Part shown: positions 7,662 through 15,367 of the stretch, in pieces
How positions within the stretch are numbered: position 1 is the stretch's first letter
Layout: each line of letters begins with the position of its first letter
Assembly (NCBI RefSeq): GCF_030908625.1
Contig: NZ_CP133133.1
Span: 2,604,001-2,668,000, forward strand
DNA length: 64,000 nucleotides
Origin: Paludicola sp. MB14-C6
GTDB taxonomy: Bacteria; Bacillota; Clostridia; Oscillospirales; Ruminococcaceae
Direction: 5' to 3'
Program-made: the position numbers and the translations under genes
Notes under the pieces: generated by a model
Told to the model about the DNA's origin: nothing
The model's input: the letters and a program-made list of their open reading frames with translations, nothing else
Database searches by the model: none

Positions 7662-8948
7662 ATGAGTTTCAATCAAACAGATTGTTTTAATTTAGAAATG
7701 GCGCAAGAATGTATTTCTGCTTTTAGCGAAGCTACGGGTCTAGGAACCGCCATCGTAGGATTTGATGGCGAATGCTATGCAACCTATGGCTTTAGCTGTG
7801 AAAACTGTAAAGTAAAAAATCTTGTGCATCAGACAACCAAGAATGCTATTGAATGTGATGATGTTCATTTATATGGTATGCTGCAAGCGCAACGATTTGG
7901 TGGAAAGTATATTTATTTTTGTCCTGCCGGATTTAATTTCATTATTTCGCCGATTATGTCAACAGAAGGTGCGGTGGCGTATGCCAAAGCAGGTCCTTTT
8001 TTAATGGTAGATCAAGAAGATTACATTAAATATGATCTATTAGACTTATTAAAGATACCGCAAAGTAAAATTGAAAATATTGTAAATCTGTTAGAGCCAG
8101 TTCCATATATGGCGCCGGAAAAGGTTACAAAACTATCTACTTTATTATTTATGTCCATTGGATTTGTAAATAATATAAAGATTTGTAACGACATGTTGAA
8201 AACCAAAAATTCAGATGAAATTCAAGGCCATATCGGTGACATGCTCCGTTCCTTAAAAGCACAATATGTTGAAGAGGATGTTGCATATCCTTTTGAAAAA
8301 GAAAATGAATTGATTTCAGCAATTATCGATGGAAATAAAGCGGAAGCAAACCAACTACTGAATGATTTATTGGGTTATATCTTCTTTTATTCAGGCGGAA
8401 AATTTGAAGTCATTCGAGCAAGAGTGTTTGAATTACTTGTTTTATTATCTCGTGCAGCTGTAGAAGGTGGTGCGGATGCGGAACATATTTTCACCTTGAA
8501 TTGTGGCTATTTTGAAGAGATTAACCATTTAAAGAGTATTGATGAGCTGTGTTTGTGGCTTGTTGAAATTATGAATAATTTAACTGATTATGTTTTCCGT
8601 TTTACTGATGTTAAACATGTGGATATTATTCGTAAATCTGTTGACTATATTCGTCGCAACTTTGCAAAAAAGATTACTTTAGAAGATGTTGCTTCGTATG
8701 TATTTTTATCACCATCTTATTTTAGCAAAGTGTTTAAAGATGAGATGGAAATGAATTTTAATGCATATTTAAATAAAGTAAGAATAGATAAAAGCAAACA
8801 GCTGCTTATGAATGAAAATATTCGATTAGTAGATGTATCAGGTTTAGTCGGCTTCGAAGATCAAAGCTACTTCAGTAAAGTTTTTAAGAAACTAACCGGT
8901 GTTACACCAGGTAAGTATAAAGAATCCAGAGGGAAAATCAAAAATTAA
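7662..8948 (+). CDS. PocR-domain AraC-family regulator adjacent to a corrinoid protein
   Basis: A product of about 428 residues. The N-terminus matches the PocR sensory domain (TGLGTAIVGFDGE with conserved Cys: SCENCK, ECDD, YFCPAGF). The C-terminus has two AraC helix-turn-helix units (ITLEDVASYVFLSPSYFSKVFK and RLVDVSGLVGFEDQSYFSKVFKKLTG). PocR domains are known from regulators of propanediol/B12 metabolism and of corrinoid methyltransferase genes. I start at the ATG at 7662, just after an AGGTGG ribosome site; an earlier in-frame ATG (7650) precedes that site. The corrinoid protein follows after 23 nt, so the regulator most likely senses a methyl-donor or related small compound and controls its own operon. 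Confidence 0.85.
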   Translation: MSFNQTDCFNLEMAQECISAFSEATGLGTAIVGFDGECYATYGFSCENCKVKNLVHQTTKNAIECDDVHLYGMLQAQRFGGKYIYFCPAGFNFIISPIMSTEGAVAYAKAGPFLMVDQEDYIKYDLLDLLKIPQSKIENIVNLLEPVPYMAPEKVTKLSTLLFMSIGFVNNIKICNDMLKTKNSDEIQGHIGDMLRSLKAQYVEEDVAYPFEKENELISAIIDGNKAEANQLLNDLLGYIFFYSGGKFEVIRARVFELLVLLSRAAVEGGADAEHIFTLNCGYFEEINHLKSIDELCLWLVEIMNNLTDYVFRFTDVKHVDIIRKSVDYIRRNFAKKITLEDVASYVFLSPSYFSKVFKDEMEMNFNAYLNKVRIDKSKQLLMNENIRLVDVSGLVGFEDQSYFSKVFKKLTGVTPGKYKESRGKIKN

Positions 8949-8971
8949 CGAAGAACTGAGAGGGAAATAAG

Positions 8972-9604
8972 ATGAGTATTTTAGTTGAAATTTCTGAGAA
9001 CCTACAAAAAGGTAAAGCAAAGATGGTAAAAGAGCTTGTTTCACAAGCAATTGAACAAGGCATTAACGCAAAAGAAATTCTAGAAAATGGTCTTTTAGAT
9101 GGAATGGGTATCATTGGAGAAAAATTTAAGAAAAATGAAGTTTACGTTCCTGAAGTTTTAATTGCAGCTCGTGCAATGAATGCAGGCGTTGAATTATTAA
9201 AACCTTTACTAGCTGATTCAGGCGTTGAATCAAAAGGTAAAGTATGTATTGGTACTGTAAAAGGAGACTTACACGATATCGGTAAGAACCTTGTTAAAAT
9301 GATGATGGAAGGCAAAGGCTTAGAAGTTATCGATTTAGGAACAGACGTTGATGCAGATACTTACGTTAAAACTGCAATTGAACAAGACTGTCAAATCATT
9401 TGCTGTTCTGCGTTGTTAACAACTACAATGGGCGTTATGAAAGAAGTAGTTGATGCTGCAGATAAAGCAGGAATTCGTGAAAAAGTTAAAATTATGGTTG
9501 GTGGTGCACCAATTACAGATGCATTTTGTCAACAAATCGGTGCAGATAAATATACTCCTGATGCAGCTTCCGCAGCTGATGCAGCAGTAGAACTTTGCAG
9601 ATAA
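8972..9604 (+). CDS. B12-binding corrinoid protein of a methyltransferase system (MtbC/MtaC family)
   Basis: This 210-residue protein has an N-terminal four-helix cap (about residues 1-85, with DGMGIIGEKF and VPEVLIAARAM). A Rossmann B12-binding domain follows, with the DLHDIGKN motif at residues 99-106, whose His101 should be the lower axial cobalt ligand, and a later GGAPI. In this family the cobalt accepts a methyl group from a substrate-specific methyltransferase and hands it to a second methyltransferase, often of URO-D fold. No methyltransferase gene is adjacent. The five URO-D-fold genes elsewhere in the window (32.9 kb and 57-63 kb) are candidate partners in trans. The regulator upstream is of PocR type and probably co-transcribed. 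Confidence 0.9.
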   Translation: MSILVEISENLQKGKAKMVKELVSQAIEQGINAKEILENGLLDGMGIIGEKFKKNEVYVPEVLIAARAMNAGVELLKPLLADSGVESKGKVCIGTVKGDLHDIGKNLVKMMMEGKGLEVIDLGTDVDADTYVKTAIEQDCQIICCSALLTTTMGVMKEVVDAADKAGIREKVKIMVGGAPITDAFCQQIGADKYTPDAASAADAAVELCR

Positions 9605-9623
9605 TTTATTATAATATGTATGA

Positions 9624-9658
9624 AAAAGAATGGAACGACATCGTCCCATTCTTTTTTT
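9624..9658 (+). terminator. Terminator of the PocR/corrinoid operon
   Basis: AAAGAATGG pairs with CCATTCTTT, extended by an inner ACGA/TCGT pairing, followed by a T7 run ending at 9658. It is 20 nt beyond the corrinoid protein stop. Confidence 0.85.
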
Positions 9659-9687
9659 ATGCTGTCTTATACTAAAATCATAAAGTA

Positions 9688-9728
9688 AAGGTTTCATCAA
9701 ATTCCTATTATGAGTTTGATGAAACCTT
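9688..9728. repeat. Perfect 14-bp inverted repeat (stem-loop) of unknown role
   Basis: AAGGTTTCATCAAA (9688-9701) is perfectly complementary to 9715-9728, with a 13-nt loop. No T-run follows on the plus strand; on the minus strand the T-rich sequence is broken. It lies 30 nt after a clear terminator. It may be a second terminator for the convergent gene pair or a short mobile repeat. Confidence 0.5.
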
Positions 9729-9792
9729 GGGTTATTTAGTCAGTATATTTACACACACATTTAAAACATCATTTGATTTTTACAATTGGGTG

Positions 9793-9829
9793 ATACATGA
9801 CCACATTATCATGGTGGTCAATAATGTAT
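9793..9829 (-). terminator. Hairpin in the 3' region of the GH18-like gene
   Basis: ATACATGACCAC (9793-9804) pairs with most of GTGGTCAATAATGTAT (9814-9829) as a bulged stem. It lies about 75 nt beyond the GH18-like stop on the minus strand. There is no T-run, so its role as terminator is uncertain. Otherwise 9730-9900 contains only AT-rich sequence. Confidence 0.35.
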
Positions 9830-9901
9830 TTAAAAACTTGTTTTTTTGTATTCATGAGATTTTATTTCATTTGAATTCAAATTTTGTATTGTTATATCTT
9901 G

Positions 9902-11218
9902 TTAGTTATATAATTCAATCTCATAAATTCTAGCTGCTTTATCTGTAGTTTGAGTTGCGGTAGTAATATAAAGTCTTACATATCTTGCACTAAATGCGGT
10001 TACGGTTCGATTGGTTGTGCTTGCAGTATTGTTGGTTACTACATCAACATCAGTCCAAGATGTACCGTTTGTACTCTTTTGTAGTTTGAAATTCTTCGTG
10101 TTCCATTGGGCAGATTCGCCACCTGCACCGGCATGTTTTACAACCCATCTGCTGATTGTGCGAGTTTGACCTAAATCAAGTTTGAGCCATTTATCAGTAG
10201 TGGATGTTGAGCACCATTTACTATTGTTAATAACAGAACCATCGACAGCTTTTGCAGGAGTTTCTCCACTTACATATTGATTAGCAGTAGCAGTAGCATT
10301 TAAAGCTAAGTTATTGCCTACCGGTGGTGTAGAAGAGAAAGCGTTGTTAATTGCTGCTGCATAATCAGCAGTTGCATTTGGGCTGGAAAGCTGCATCATG
10401 TCATCATAGAGCCACATGAATCCGCCTACGGAAGAACTTGACCAGTTGGTTAGTTGTGATTGAACAGAACTTGCAGTATCACCGCCGCTAGAGCTGTTTA
10501 AGCACCATAAACCAGGAATGACATCCATTCCCATATAGCCTTTCCATGCTGAAGGAGAGTTGCTTGAACCGCCTGCATAGCATTGTAAATATACACGGTC
10601 AACAATAGAAGTACCCAATTGATTTTTTACGCTGGACCAGTAATAATCGTTGGTATAAGGGCATAATGCAACCTTATAACCAAGAGTATTACACATTTGT
10701 CCAAATTGTACAGAAGAAGCAACGTCATAACAAGATTCATCATCATAGTTAACAGCATCAGCGCCTGTTGCTGCTTTTAATGCTTGGAAGTTTCTATATA
10801 GAATACTACTGCTTCCTGTTCCTTGAGAGTTTATAAGATCTCTAATATTTTCAAAATCACGACATCCCCATGCACCAATACTTACTTCAATACGATTTAC
10901 AGAAGTAGGAGCAGTCTTTAGTGTTGCCCATTGTGTAACCCAAGCTTGCTGTCCTACATAGTTACCACCAGAACAAACAAGAGAATCATTTAATACTAAA
11001 TCACCATTTGCGTTAACATGGATAGACCAAATGATAACGGTATTGAAGCCTGATGCTCTTAGATCGTTCATTACGGATTGACCACCTTGGTAGAAAGGAC
11101 CACCACCAAATATAGCGGAAACCGGTTGGGTGGTTGCACTAACATTTTGTGTGGTAATTGGAGCTATGCAGATTAGAAGACAACACGTAATAATGATGCT
11201 GAGTAATTTTTTTTTCAT
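9902..11218 (-). CDS. Secreted GH18-like glycosidase with C-terminal F5/8-type (CBM32-like) module
   Basis: A 438-residue protein. Residues 1-28 form a signal peptide (KKK, then LLSIIITCCLLICIAP). A catalytic-like region spans about residues 32-290, and a discoidin/F5/8 type C carbohydrate-binding module spans about 300-438 (NLALNATATANQY, KAVDGS, KWLKLDLGQ, RYVRLYI). Residues 154-161 read DAVNYDDE, matching the D-x-x-D-x-D-x-E active-site strand of GH18 (Endo H has DGVDFDDE) with Asn at the second Asp. The predicted nucleophile-assisting Asp159 and acid Glu161 are retained. I infer an endo-beta-N-acetylglucosaminidase or chitinase-like enzyme acting on host or wall glycans, but the family call rests on this short motif. 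It is a single-gene unit with a good GGAGAG ribosome site. Confidence 0.65.
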   Translation of the reverse strand: MKKKLLSIIITCCLLICIAPITTQNVSATTQPVSAIFGGGPFYQGGQSVMNDLRASGFNTVIIWSIHVNANGDLVLNDSLVCSGGNYVGQQAWVTQWATLKTAPTSVNRIEVSIGAWGCRDFENIRDLINSQGTGSSSILYRNFQALKAATGADAVNYDDESCYDVASSVQFGQMCNTLGYKVALCPYTNDYYWSSVKNQLGTSIVDRVYLQCYAGGSSNSPSAWKGYMGMDVIPGLWCLNSSSGGDTASSVQSQLTNWSSSSVGGFMWLYDDMMQLSSPNATADYAAAINNAFSSTPPVGNNLALNATATANQYVSGETPAKAVDGSVINNSKWCSTSTTDKWLKLDLGQTRTISRWVVKHAGAGGESAQWNTKNFKLQKSTNGTSWTDVDVVTNNTASTTNRTVTAFSARYVRLYITTATQTTDKAARIYEIELYN

Positions 11219-11539
11219 AATAAGCTCTCCTTTACTTGTATAAAATGTGTTGGTTGTTGAACGATAGGTGTGTGTAAATAGTTACCCGAAACAAATAAAG
11301 ATAATTAGATTAGATCCTTTATTTCTAACTTTATTGTATAATATTTATATGGAAAATGTTGTCAATTTATAGTTTTCAGAAAAATATATTTTAAATACTC
11401 GCAACTTGAATTTTACGAAAGATAGCACAATCCAGATTAGTAAAAGCAATAGATTTTAATTTGATTTTTGTTGGAATCATCATATATTTTTCAAGACATG
11501 CATAACATAGAGTGAGTGAATCAAATGGGAGGTATGAAG

Positions 11540-11995
11540 ATGAATCATTCTTGTTATCAGGAATTAAGTTATGAACAAATTTTGCAAAACATACAATCCG
11601 ATGGCTTTTGTTATCTTGCGTTAGCTTCTGAGCAAGGCGTGCCTAGTGTAAATGCTATGATGTATGCATATACATATCACGATAAGCGTTTGGTAATTTA
11701 CATGGCGGCGAGTGAAAACAGTGAAACAATTCATATTTTAAAAGGGAATAATGCAGTAGACATACTCTTAATGCGAAGACAGCCTATGATGAACGCTTAT
11801 TGCTATGACTCCGTTCATTTAACGGGGTGTGCTATTAAGATAGCTGATGAAAATGAACAAGCTTATATATATGATTTACTTTTAAGGCGAGAAAAGGAAA
11901 CCAGAAGATATATGGAAAAATGTATGAATGAGCAAGATGCTGTATTTTTTAAAATTGATATTGAAAGTTCTTCCGGTCGGAGATATAATTTTTAA
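11540..11995 (+). CDS. Pyridoxamine 5'-phosphate oxidase-fold flavoprotein (NimA-like)
   Basis: This 151-residue protein has the split-barrel pattern of flavin-binding proteins: SDGFCYLALASEQGVPSVNAM in the N-terminal strand pair, then LVIYMAASENSETIHIL. Residues typical of Nim/PNPOx-like proteins follow. Members bind FMN (or F420/heme) and include 5-nitroimidazole reductases; true PNP oxidase is unlikely at this size. The start at 11540 is chosen because GGGAGG lies 7 nt upstream; earlier in-frame GTG and ATG codons sit at or before that site. It is followed by a terminator copy belonging to a duplicated pair (see repeat at 11999). Confidence 0.7.
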   Translation: MNHSCYQELSYEQILQNIQSDGFCYLALASEQGVPSVNAMMYAYTYHDKRLVIYMAASENSETIHILKGNNAVDILLMRRQPMMNAYCYDSVHLTGCAIKIADENEQAYIYDLLLRREKETRRYMEKCMNEQDAVFFKIDIESSSGRRYNF

Positions 11996-11996
11996 C

Positions 11997-12030
11997 AAAA
12001 CGCCAATCCTTGAATTCGGATTGGCGTTTA
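11997..12030. terminator. Terminator hairpin, first copy of a duplicated pair
   Basis: AACGCCAATCC (11999-12009) pairs with GGATTGGCGTT (12018-12028), with an 8-nt loop and T/A-rich flanks on both sides. It serves the plus-strand flavoprotein gene. A near-identical copy (one loop base different) lies at 12431-12462. Confidence 0.85.
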
Positions 12031-12430
12031 AAACTTTCCATTAAGATTTATAATTTTATATTTGGGAGATTTCAATTTAGTTATTGCTATGAAGTTATTG
12101 GGCTATCCGCCCAAACCTGACTATGCTTTTTGGCAATCACCCCAAAAAGCATAGAGAAAAAACGCTTTATTTCTCAAAATTGTTTTTAATATAACATCGC
12201 GCCTATACTTGTATAAAGTTGTTAAGATTAAGCTTGTGCTATATTATTATTTATTTACTCCCTTAGATAATTTTCTGTAAAACTGTTATGCGAACAGCAA
12301 TTGTTCCACGCGGTTAATATTTGATTAAGTCGTCTTTTCTACTCCATGTCATTTTCGAAAAAACAATTTTCGCAAGTAAATTTCTTTTGATATTCATCTT
12401 TCCTTGCGCTTTGAATTTCTCTACATGCTG
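12029..12430 (+). repeat. Dispersed structured intergenic element, complete copy 1 (about 402 bp)
   Basis: No gene is present in this stretch. It is the first of four related intergenic sequences in the window (others at 29911-30160, 41891-42293 and, inverted, 63936-64000). Internal hairpins: TTGGGC-TATCC-GCCCAA (12098-12114), and a 13-bp stem (12121-12133 with 12142-12154) whose second pair is T-A here but C-G in the 41.9-kb copy. A CGCAAG...CTTGCG stem lies near the 3' end. The element ends in GCTGA directly beside a terminator. No conserved reading frame runs through the copies. Confidence 0.8.
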
Positions 12431-12462
12431 AAACGCCAATCCTTCAATTCGGATTGGCGTTT
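12431..12462. terminator. Terminator hairpin, second copy, serving nth
   Basis: AAACGCCAATCC (12431-12442) pairs with 12451-12462. It lies immediately downstream of the nth stop on the minus strand. The spacing to the first copy is 433 bp. Confidence 0.85.
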
Positions 12463-12465
12463 ACT

Positions 12466-13113
12466 TTATATTTTCAGTTTTTTGATGCCTTCTTTGCATA
12501 TGTCATTCAACTTACATTCCATGCATTTTGGTGAGCGAGCGGAGCAGGTTTCACGTCCAAAATGGACAAGTCTATGACAAAAGTTTCCCGATTCCTTTGG
12601 ATCGAGTATTTTGCGTAATTCATCTTCGGTTTTCTTAGGATCTTTGCTTGAAGTAAGCCCAATTCTTCCACAAATGCGAATACAATGCGTGTCTGTAACA
12701 ATGGAGGGCTTACCGTAAATATCGCCAACGATTAAATTAGCTGTTTTTCGTCCAACACCCGATAGCTTGGTAAGTTCTTCAATTGTATCGGGTAAAATAC
12801 TATCATAATCTGCAATCAGGCTTTTGGACATATTAACAATATCCTGTGCTTTTGTTCTGTAAAATCCACAAGAGTGAATAAGACGTTCAATATCTTGAAT
12901 ATCGGCATCAGCAAAAGATTGTAGAGTTGGATATTCTTGAAATAAATCTTTGGTAACAATATTGACTCTTGCATCTGTACATTGAGCGGAAAGTCTAGTC
13001 GCAATGAGCAGTTCATAGGGTTTCTCTTTATGATATTCAAGGGAGCAAGTAGCTTCCAGATATAATTGTTTTAGTCGTTCTACAGCAATAGCAGCACGTT
13101 CTTTTTTGGTCAT
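12466..13113 (-). CDS. nth: Endonuclease III (base-excision repair DNA glycosylase/AP lyase)
   Basis: The 215-residue protein has the full HhH-GPD fold: the helix-hairpin-helix LSGVGRKTANLI with the catalytic Lys, and the catalytic Asp in VTDTHCIR. The C-terminal [4Fe-4S] loop has C-x6-C-x2-C-x5-C spacing (CSARSPKCMECKLNDIC). It removes oxidised pyrimidines from DNA and cleaves the abasic site. It is convergent with the flavoprotein gene and shares a bidirectional terminator region with it. The start ATG at 13113 has GGAGA upstream. Confidence 0.95.
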   Translation of the reverse strand: MTKKERAAIAVERLKQLYLEATCSLEYHKEKPYELLIATRLSAQCTDARVNIVTKDLFQEYPTLQSFADADIQDIERLIHSCGFYRTKAQDIVNMSKSLIADYDSILPDTIEELTKLSGVGRKTANLIVGDIYGKPSIVTDTHCIRICGRIGLTSSKDPKKTEDELRKILDPKESGNFCHRLVHFGRETCSARSPKCMECKLNDICKEGIKKLKI

Positions 13114-13311
13114 AATGGATCTCCTTTATAAAAGCCAATATCAAATACGCTAGAAATAGATTTGGCAATTGATTATATTAATCATATCGTTAGAATGGTG
13201 AACTGTAAACAAATTTATTTTACAATTTTTAAAAAATTCACAGATTGGTATTTGCTATTCTATAAATCAAAGTGTATAATTTATAGTAATGAAACTAAGG
13301 AAAGGTAGCTT

Positions 13312-14292
13312 GTGTTAATGAACAGATACGCACATATTGATTGCCCAATTTGTGGAAAACCGCTTGATGATGGCAGTGCAGTTGTTGTATGTCCAGATTG
13401 TGGTGCACCATATCATTTAGAGTGTTATAAAATAAATCAACAATGTATCTTCCAAGACCTTCATGAAAAAAATGAAGAATGGAAGCCACCTATAAAAGAA
13501 ACTTTTGATTCCAAATTCGATGGACACTCCGAGTTTCGCTGCTCTCGTTGTGGAACTCTCAATCCTCCTGAAGGAATCTTTTGTCAAGTTTGTGGCAACC
13601 GATTAAGTGATCAAACGGAAGAAAACGATAATTTGAAACAACCATTTGGTCAAATGCCACCTTTTGGCGGAGGATTTACTCCTCCTGGAATGCCACTAAA
13701 CCCTTTTATATCACCATTCGGCGGTGTCTCACCCGACGAAGAGATTGATGGAGTTGCAGCGAAGGATTTAGCGATTTTTGTGGGAAGAAACTCCCATTAT
13801 TTTTTACCACGCTTTAAGTATTTAGCTTCATCAAAAGGGAAGATAACAACTGTTAACTGGGCGGCTTTCTTTTTTTCCGGTATATATTTCTTATATAGAA
13901 AGATGTACGGCATCGGAATTTTATTGATTTTAATTAATATATTTTGTTCCATTCCAGATGTGATAAGCGCTATCGCCATGATTAACTCAATCGGAACGTT
14001 AGACACAACCATTGTGAATACCGATTCGCTAACAACGATAGGCTTGATAACAAGCTTAATTAGTATGAGTGTACGCTTATTTTGTGGATTTATGGCTAAT
14101 AAATTATATAAAAAGCATACTTACAAAAAAATTGCAAAAATAAAAGAAGAAACGCAAGGACAAAGCGAAGAAGTTTACGTAAAAACGCTAACACAAAAGG
14201 GCTCTGTAGCAGTAAAGTTATTGTTTACATTATTGATGATATATTTAGTTGGTTCATTTGTTCTTACTTTTATTGCATTGCCATATATCTAA
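13312..14292 (+). CDS. Prokaryotic RING-finger / zinc-ribbon membrane protein with DUF2628-like domain
   Basis: A 326-residue protein. Residues about 10-50 hold a prokaryotic RING-finger type zinc site (CPICGKPL, VVCPDCGAPYHLECY). Residues about 77-100 hold a zinc ribbon (FRCSRCGTLNPPEGIFCQVCGNRL). A Gly/Pro-rich linker leads to a DUF2628-type region (NWAAFFFSGIYFLYRKMYGIGILLIL) with several membrane segments, and a last helix lies near the C-terminus. A GTG at 13312 fits the AAAGG ribosome site better than the ATG at 13318. Prokaryotic RING proteins have been linked to ubiquitin-like or membrane quality-control roles, but no function is established. It is monocistronic with a terminator after it. 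Confidence 0.7.
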   Translation: MLMNRYAHIDCPICGKPLDDGSAVVVCPDCGAPYHLECYKINQQCIFQDLHEKNEEWKPPIKETFDSKFDGHSEFRCSRCGTLNPPEGIFCQVCGNRLSDQTEENDNLKQPFGQMPPFGGGFTPPGMPLNPFISPFGGVSPDEEIDGVAAKDLAIFVGRNSHYFLPRFKYLASSKGKITTVNWAAFFFSGIYFLYRKMYGIGILLILINIFCSIPDVISAIAMINSIGTLDTTIVNTDSLTTIGLITSLISMSVRLFCGFMANKLYKKHTYKKIAKIKEETQGQSEEVYVKTLTQKGSVAVKLLFTLLMIYLVGSFVLTFIALPYI

Positions 14293-14316
14293 AAATTTGA
14301 TTTCTCTGAATATTAA

Positions 14317-14350
14317 AAAGTGCTATAAGCCTGCTTATGGCGCTTTTATA
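14317..14350 (+). terminator. Terminator of the RING/DUF2628 gene
   Basis: AAAGTGCTATAAG (14317-14329) pairs over 13 bp (with G-T wobbles) with CTTATGGCGCTTT (14334-14346), followed by T-rich sequence. Confidence 0.75.
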
Positions 14351-14390
14351 TTGTGCAAAACATTACTTTTTGAGATGTATAGGAATTGTC

Positions 14391-14419
14391 TTGACAGAGA
14401 AATCGAATTCTGATATACT
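14391..14419 (+). promoter_or_regulatory. Housekeeping sigma promoter for rpsF-ssb-rpsR
   Basis: A perfect TTGACA (14391-14396), a 17-bp spacer and TATACT (14414-14419), about 150 nt upstream of the rpsF start, leave room for a structured leader. Confidence 0.85.
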
Positions 14420-14429
14420 AATATGTATT

Positions 14430-14550
14430 AGCGTGATTAGTATGCGGTTTTGCGTTTAAAAACGTTAATTTGTCGTATGTTTACGACCACCCGAATGATT
14501 TCATTTGGGACATCCTTGCTCTATGCTTAACATAGGGCCCAAAGTCCAAA
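14430..14550 (+). ncRNA. Structured rpsF mRNA leader, candidate S6:S18 autoregulatory element
   Basis: Between promoter and ribosome site there are several stems: GTCGTA/TACGAC (14472-14487), CCCGAATGA with TCATTTGGG (14490-14498 with 14501-14509), and CTATG/CATAG (14521-14534). TTTGGG (14504-14509) could instead pair with CCCAAA at 14538-14543, giving two exclusive folds. S6:S18 is known to bind leaders of its own operon in many bacteria. Assigning this leader to that class is inference, because I could not compare it with a covariance model. Confidence 0.5.
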
Positions 14551-14566
14551 AGGAGGTGCTTTACAA

Positions 14567-14866
14567 ATGGCTAAACTACAAGAGAAATACGAGGCAATTA
14601 TCGTCCTAAGTACAAAATTAGGTGAAGACGGCATTAAAGCGGTTAACGAAAAAGTTAATGAGCTTATCGCTGCAAACGGTGCAATCGAGTCTGTTGATGA
14701 GTGGGGCAAACGTAGACTAGCTTATGCTATCAACTACGAAACAGAAGGTTTTTATACTTTGTATAATTTCACTGCTAACCCAAGCTTCCCAGCTGAGCTA
14801 GACCGTGTATTAAAAATCACTGATGGTGTTCTTCGTTCTTTAATCACTACTAAACCTGGCAAATAA
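14567..14866 (+). CDS. rpsF: 30S ribosomal protein S6
   Basis: The 99-residue protein matches S6 in length and motifs (YEAIIVLSTKLGEDGI, WGKRRLAYAINYETEGFYTLYNF, DGVLRSLIT). It binds 16S rRNA together with S18 in the central domain of the small subunit. It is the first gene of the classical rpsF-ssb-rpsR operon, with AGGAGG at 14551-14556 and the ATG 10 nt later. A structured leader and strong promoter lie upstream. Confidence 0.97.
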   Translation: MAKLQEKYEAIIVLSTKLGEDGIKAVNEKVNELIAANGAIESVDEWGKRRLAYAINYETEGFYTLYNFTANPSFPAELDRVLKITDGVLRSLITTKPGK

Positions 14867-14880
14867 GAGGAGGATGACTT

Positions 14881-15339
14881 ATGTTAAACAGAGTTATTCT
14901 TATGGGAAGATTAACAGCAGATCCTGAATTAAAATCAACTCCTAGCGGAGTATCTGTAACGAGTTTTTCCATTGCTGTTGAAAGAAATTTTGCTGATAAA
15001 TCAACCGGTAGTCGTCAAGCTGATTTTATTAATATCGTTGCTTGGAGACAAACTGCAGAATTTATTAGTCGATATTTTTCAAAGGGCAGAATGATTGCAT
15101 TAGAAGGTAGTATTCAAACAAGAAGCTATGAAGACAAAAATGGTAATAAACGTACTGCATTTGAAGTAGTTGTAGATCAAGCTTACTTTGCTGATAGTAA
15201 ACAAAGTGATGCGGGAGCTTCAAAGCCTTCAAACAATTTCCCAACACCGGAAAGTTTTCCTGAACCTGCAAAAGGAACAGGATTCTCAATCGGAGATTTT
15301 GAAGAAATTGATACAGACGATAGCGATTTACCATTCTAA
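14881..15339 (+). CDS. ssb: Single-stranded DNA-binding protein
   Basis: The 152-residue protein has the OB-fold N-terminus (MLNRVILMGRLTADPELKST, then FINIVAWRQTAEFISRYFSKG) over about 110 residues. A flexible linker with Pro/Ser follows, then the acidic tip DTDDSDLPF, the site that recruits repair and replication proteins. It is located between rpsF and rpsR, 14 nt after rpsF, as in most Firmicutes. It coats single-stranded DNA during replication and repair. Confidence 0.97.
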   Translation: MLNRVILMGRLTADPELKSTPSGVSVTSFSIAVERNFADKSTGSRQADFINIVAWRQTAEFISRYFSKGRMIALEGSIQTRSYEDKNGNKRTAFEVVVDQAYFADSKQSDAGASKPSNNFPTPESFPEPAKGTGFSIGDFEEIDTDDSDLPF

Positions 15340-15367
15340 GCCTAATTAAATAAGGAGGTAATTGAAA

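Noticed and set aside
12029..12430. Group IIC intron, which also inserts at terminators
   Set aside because: No reverse transcriptase, no domain V-like GAGCCGUAU...GUUC motif, and the element is too short; terminators are duplicated, which group IIC introns do not do.
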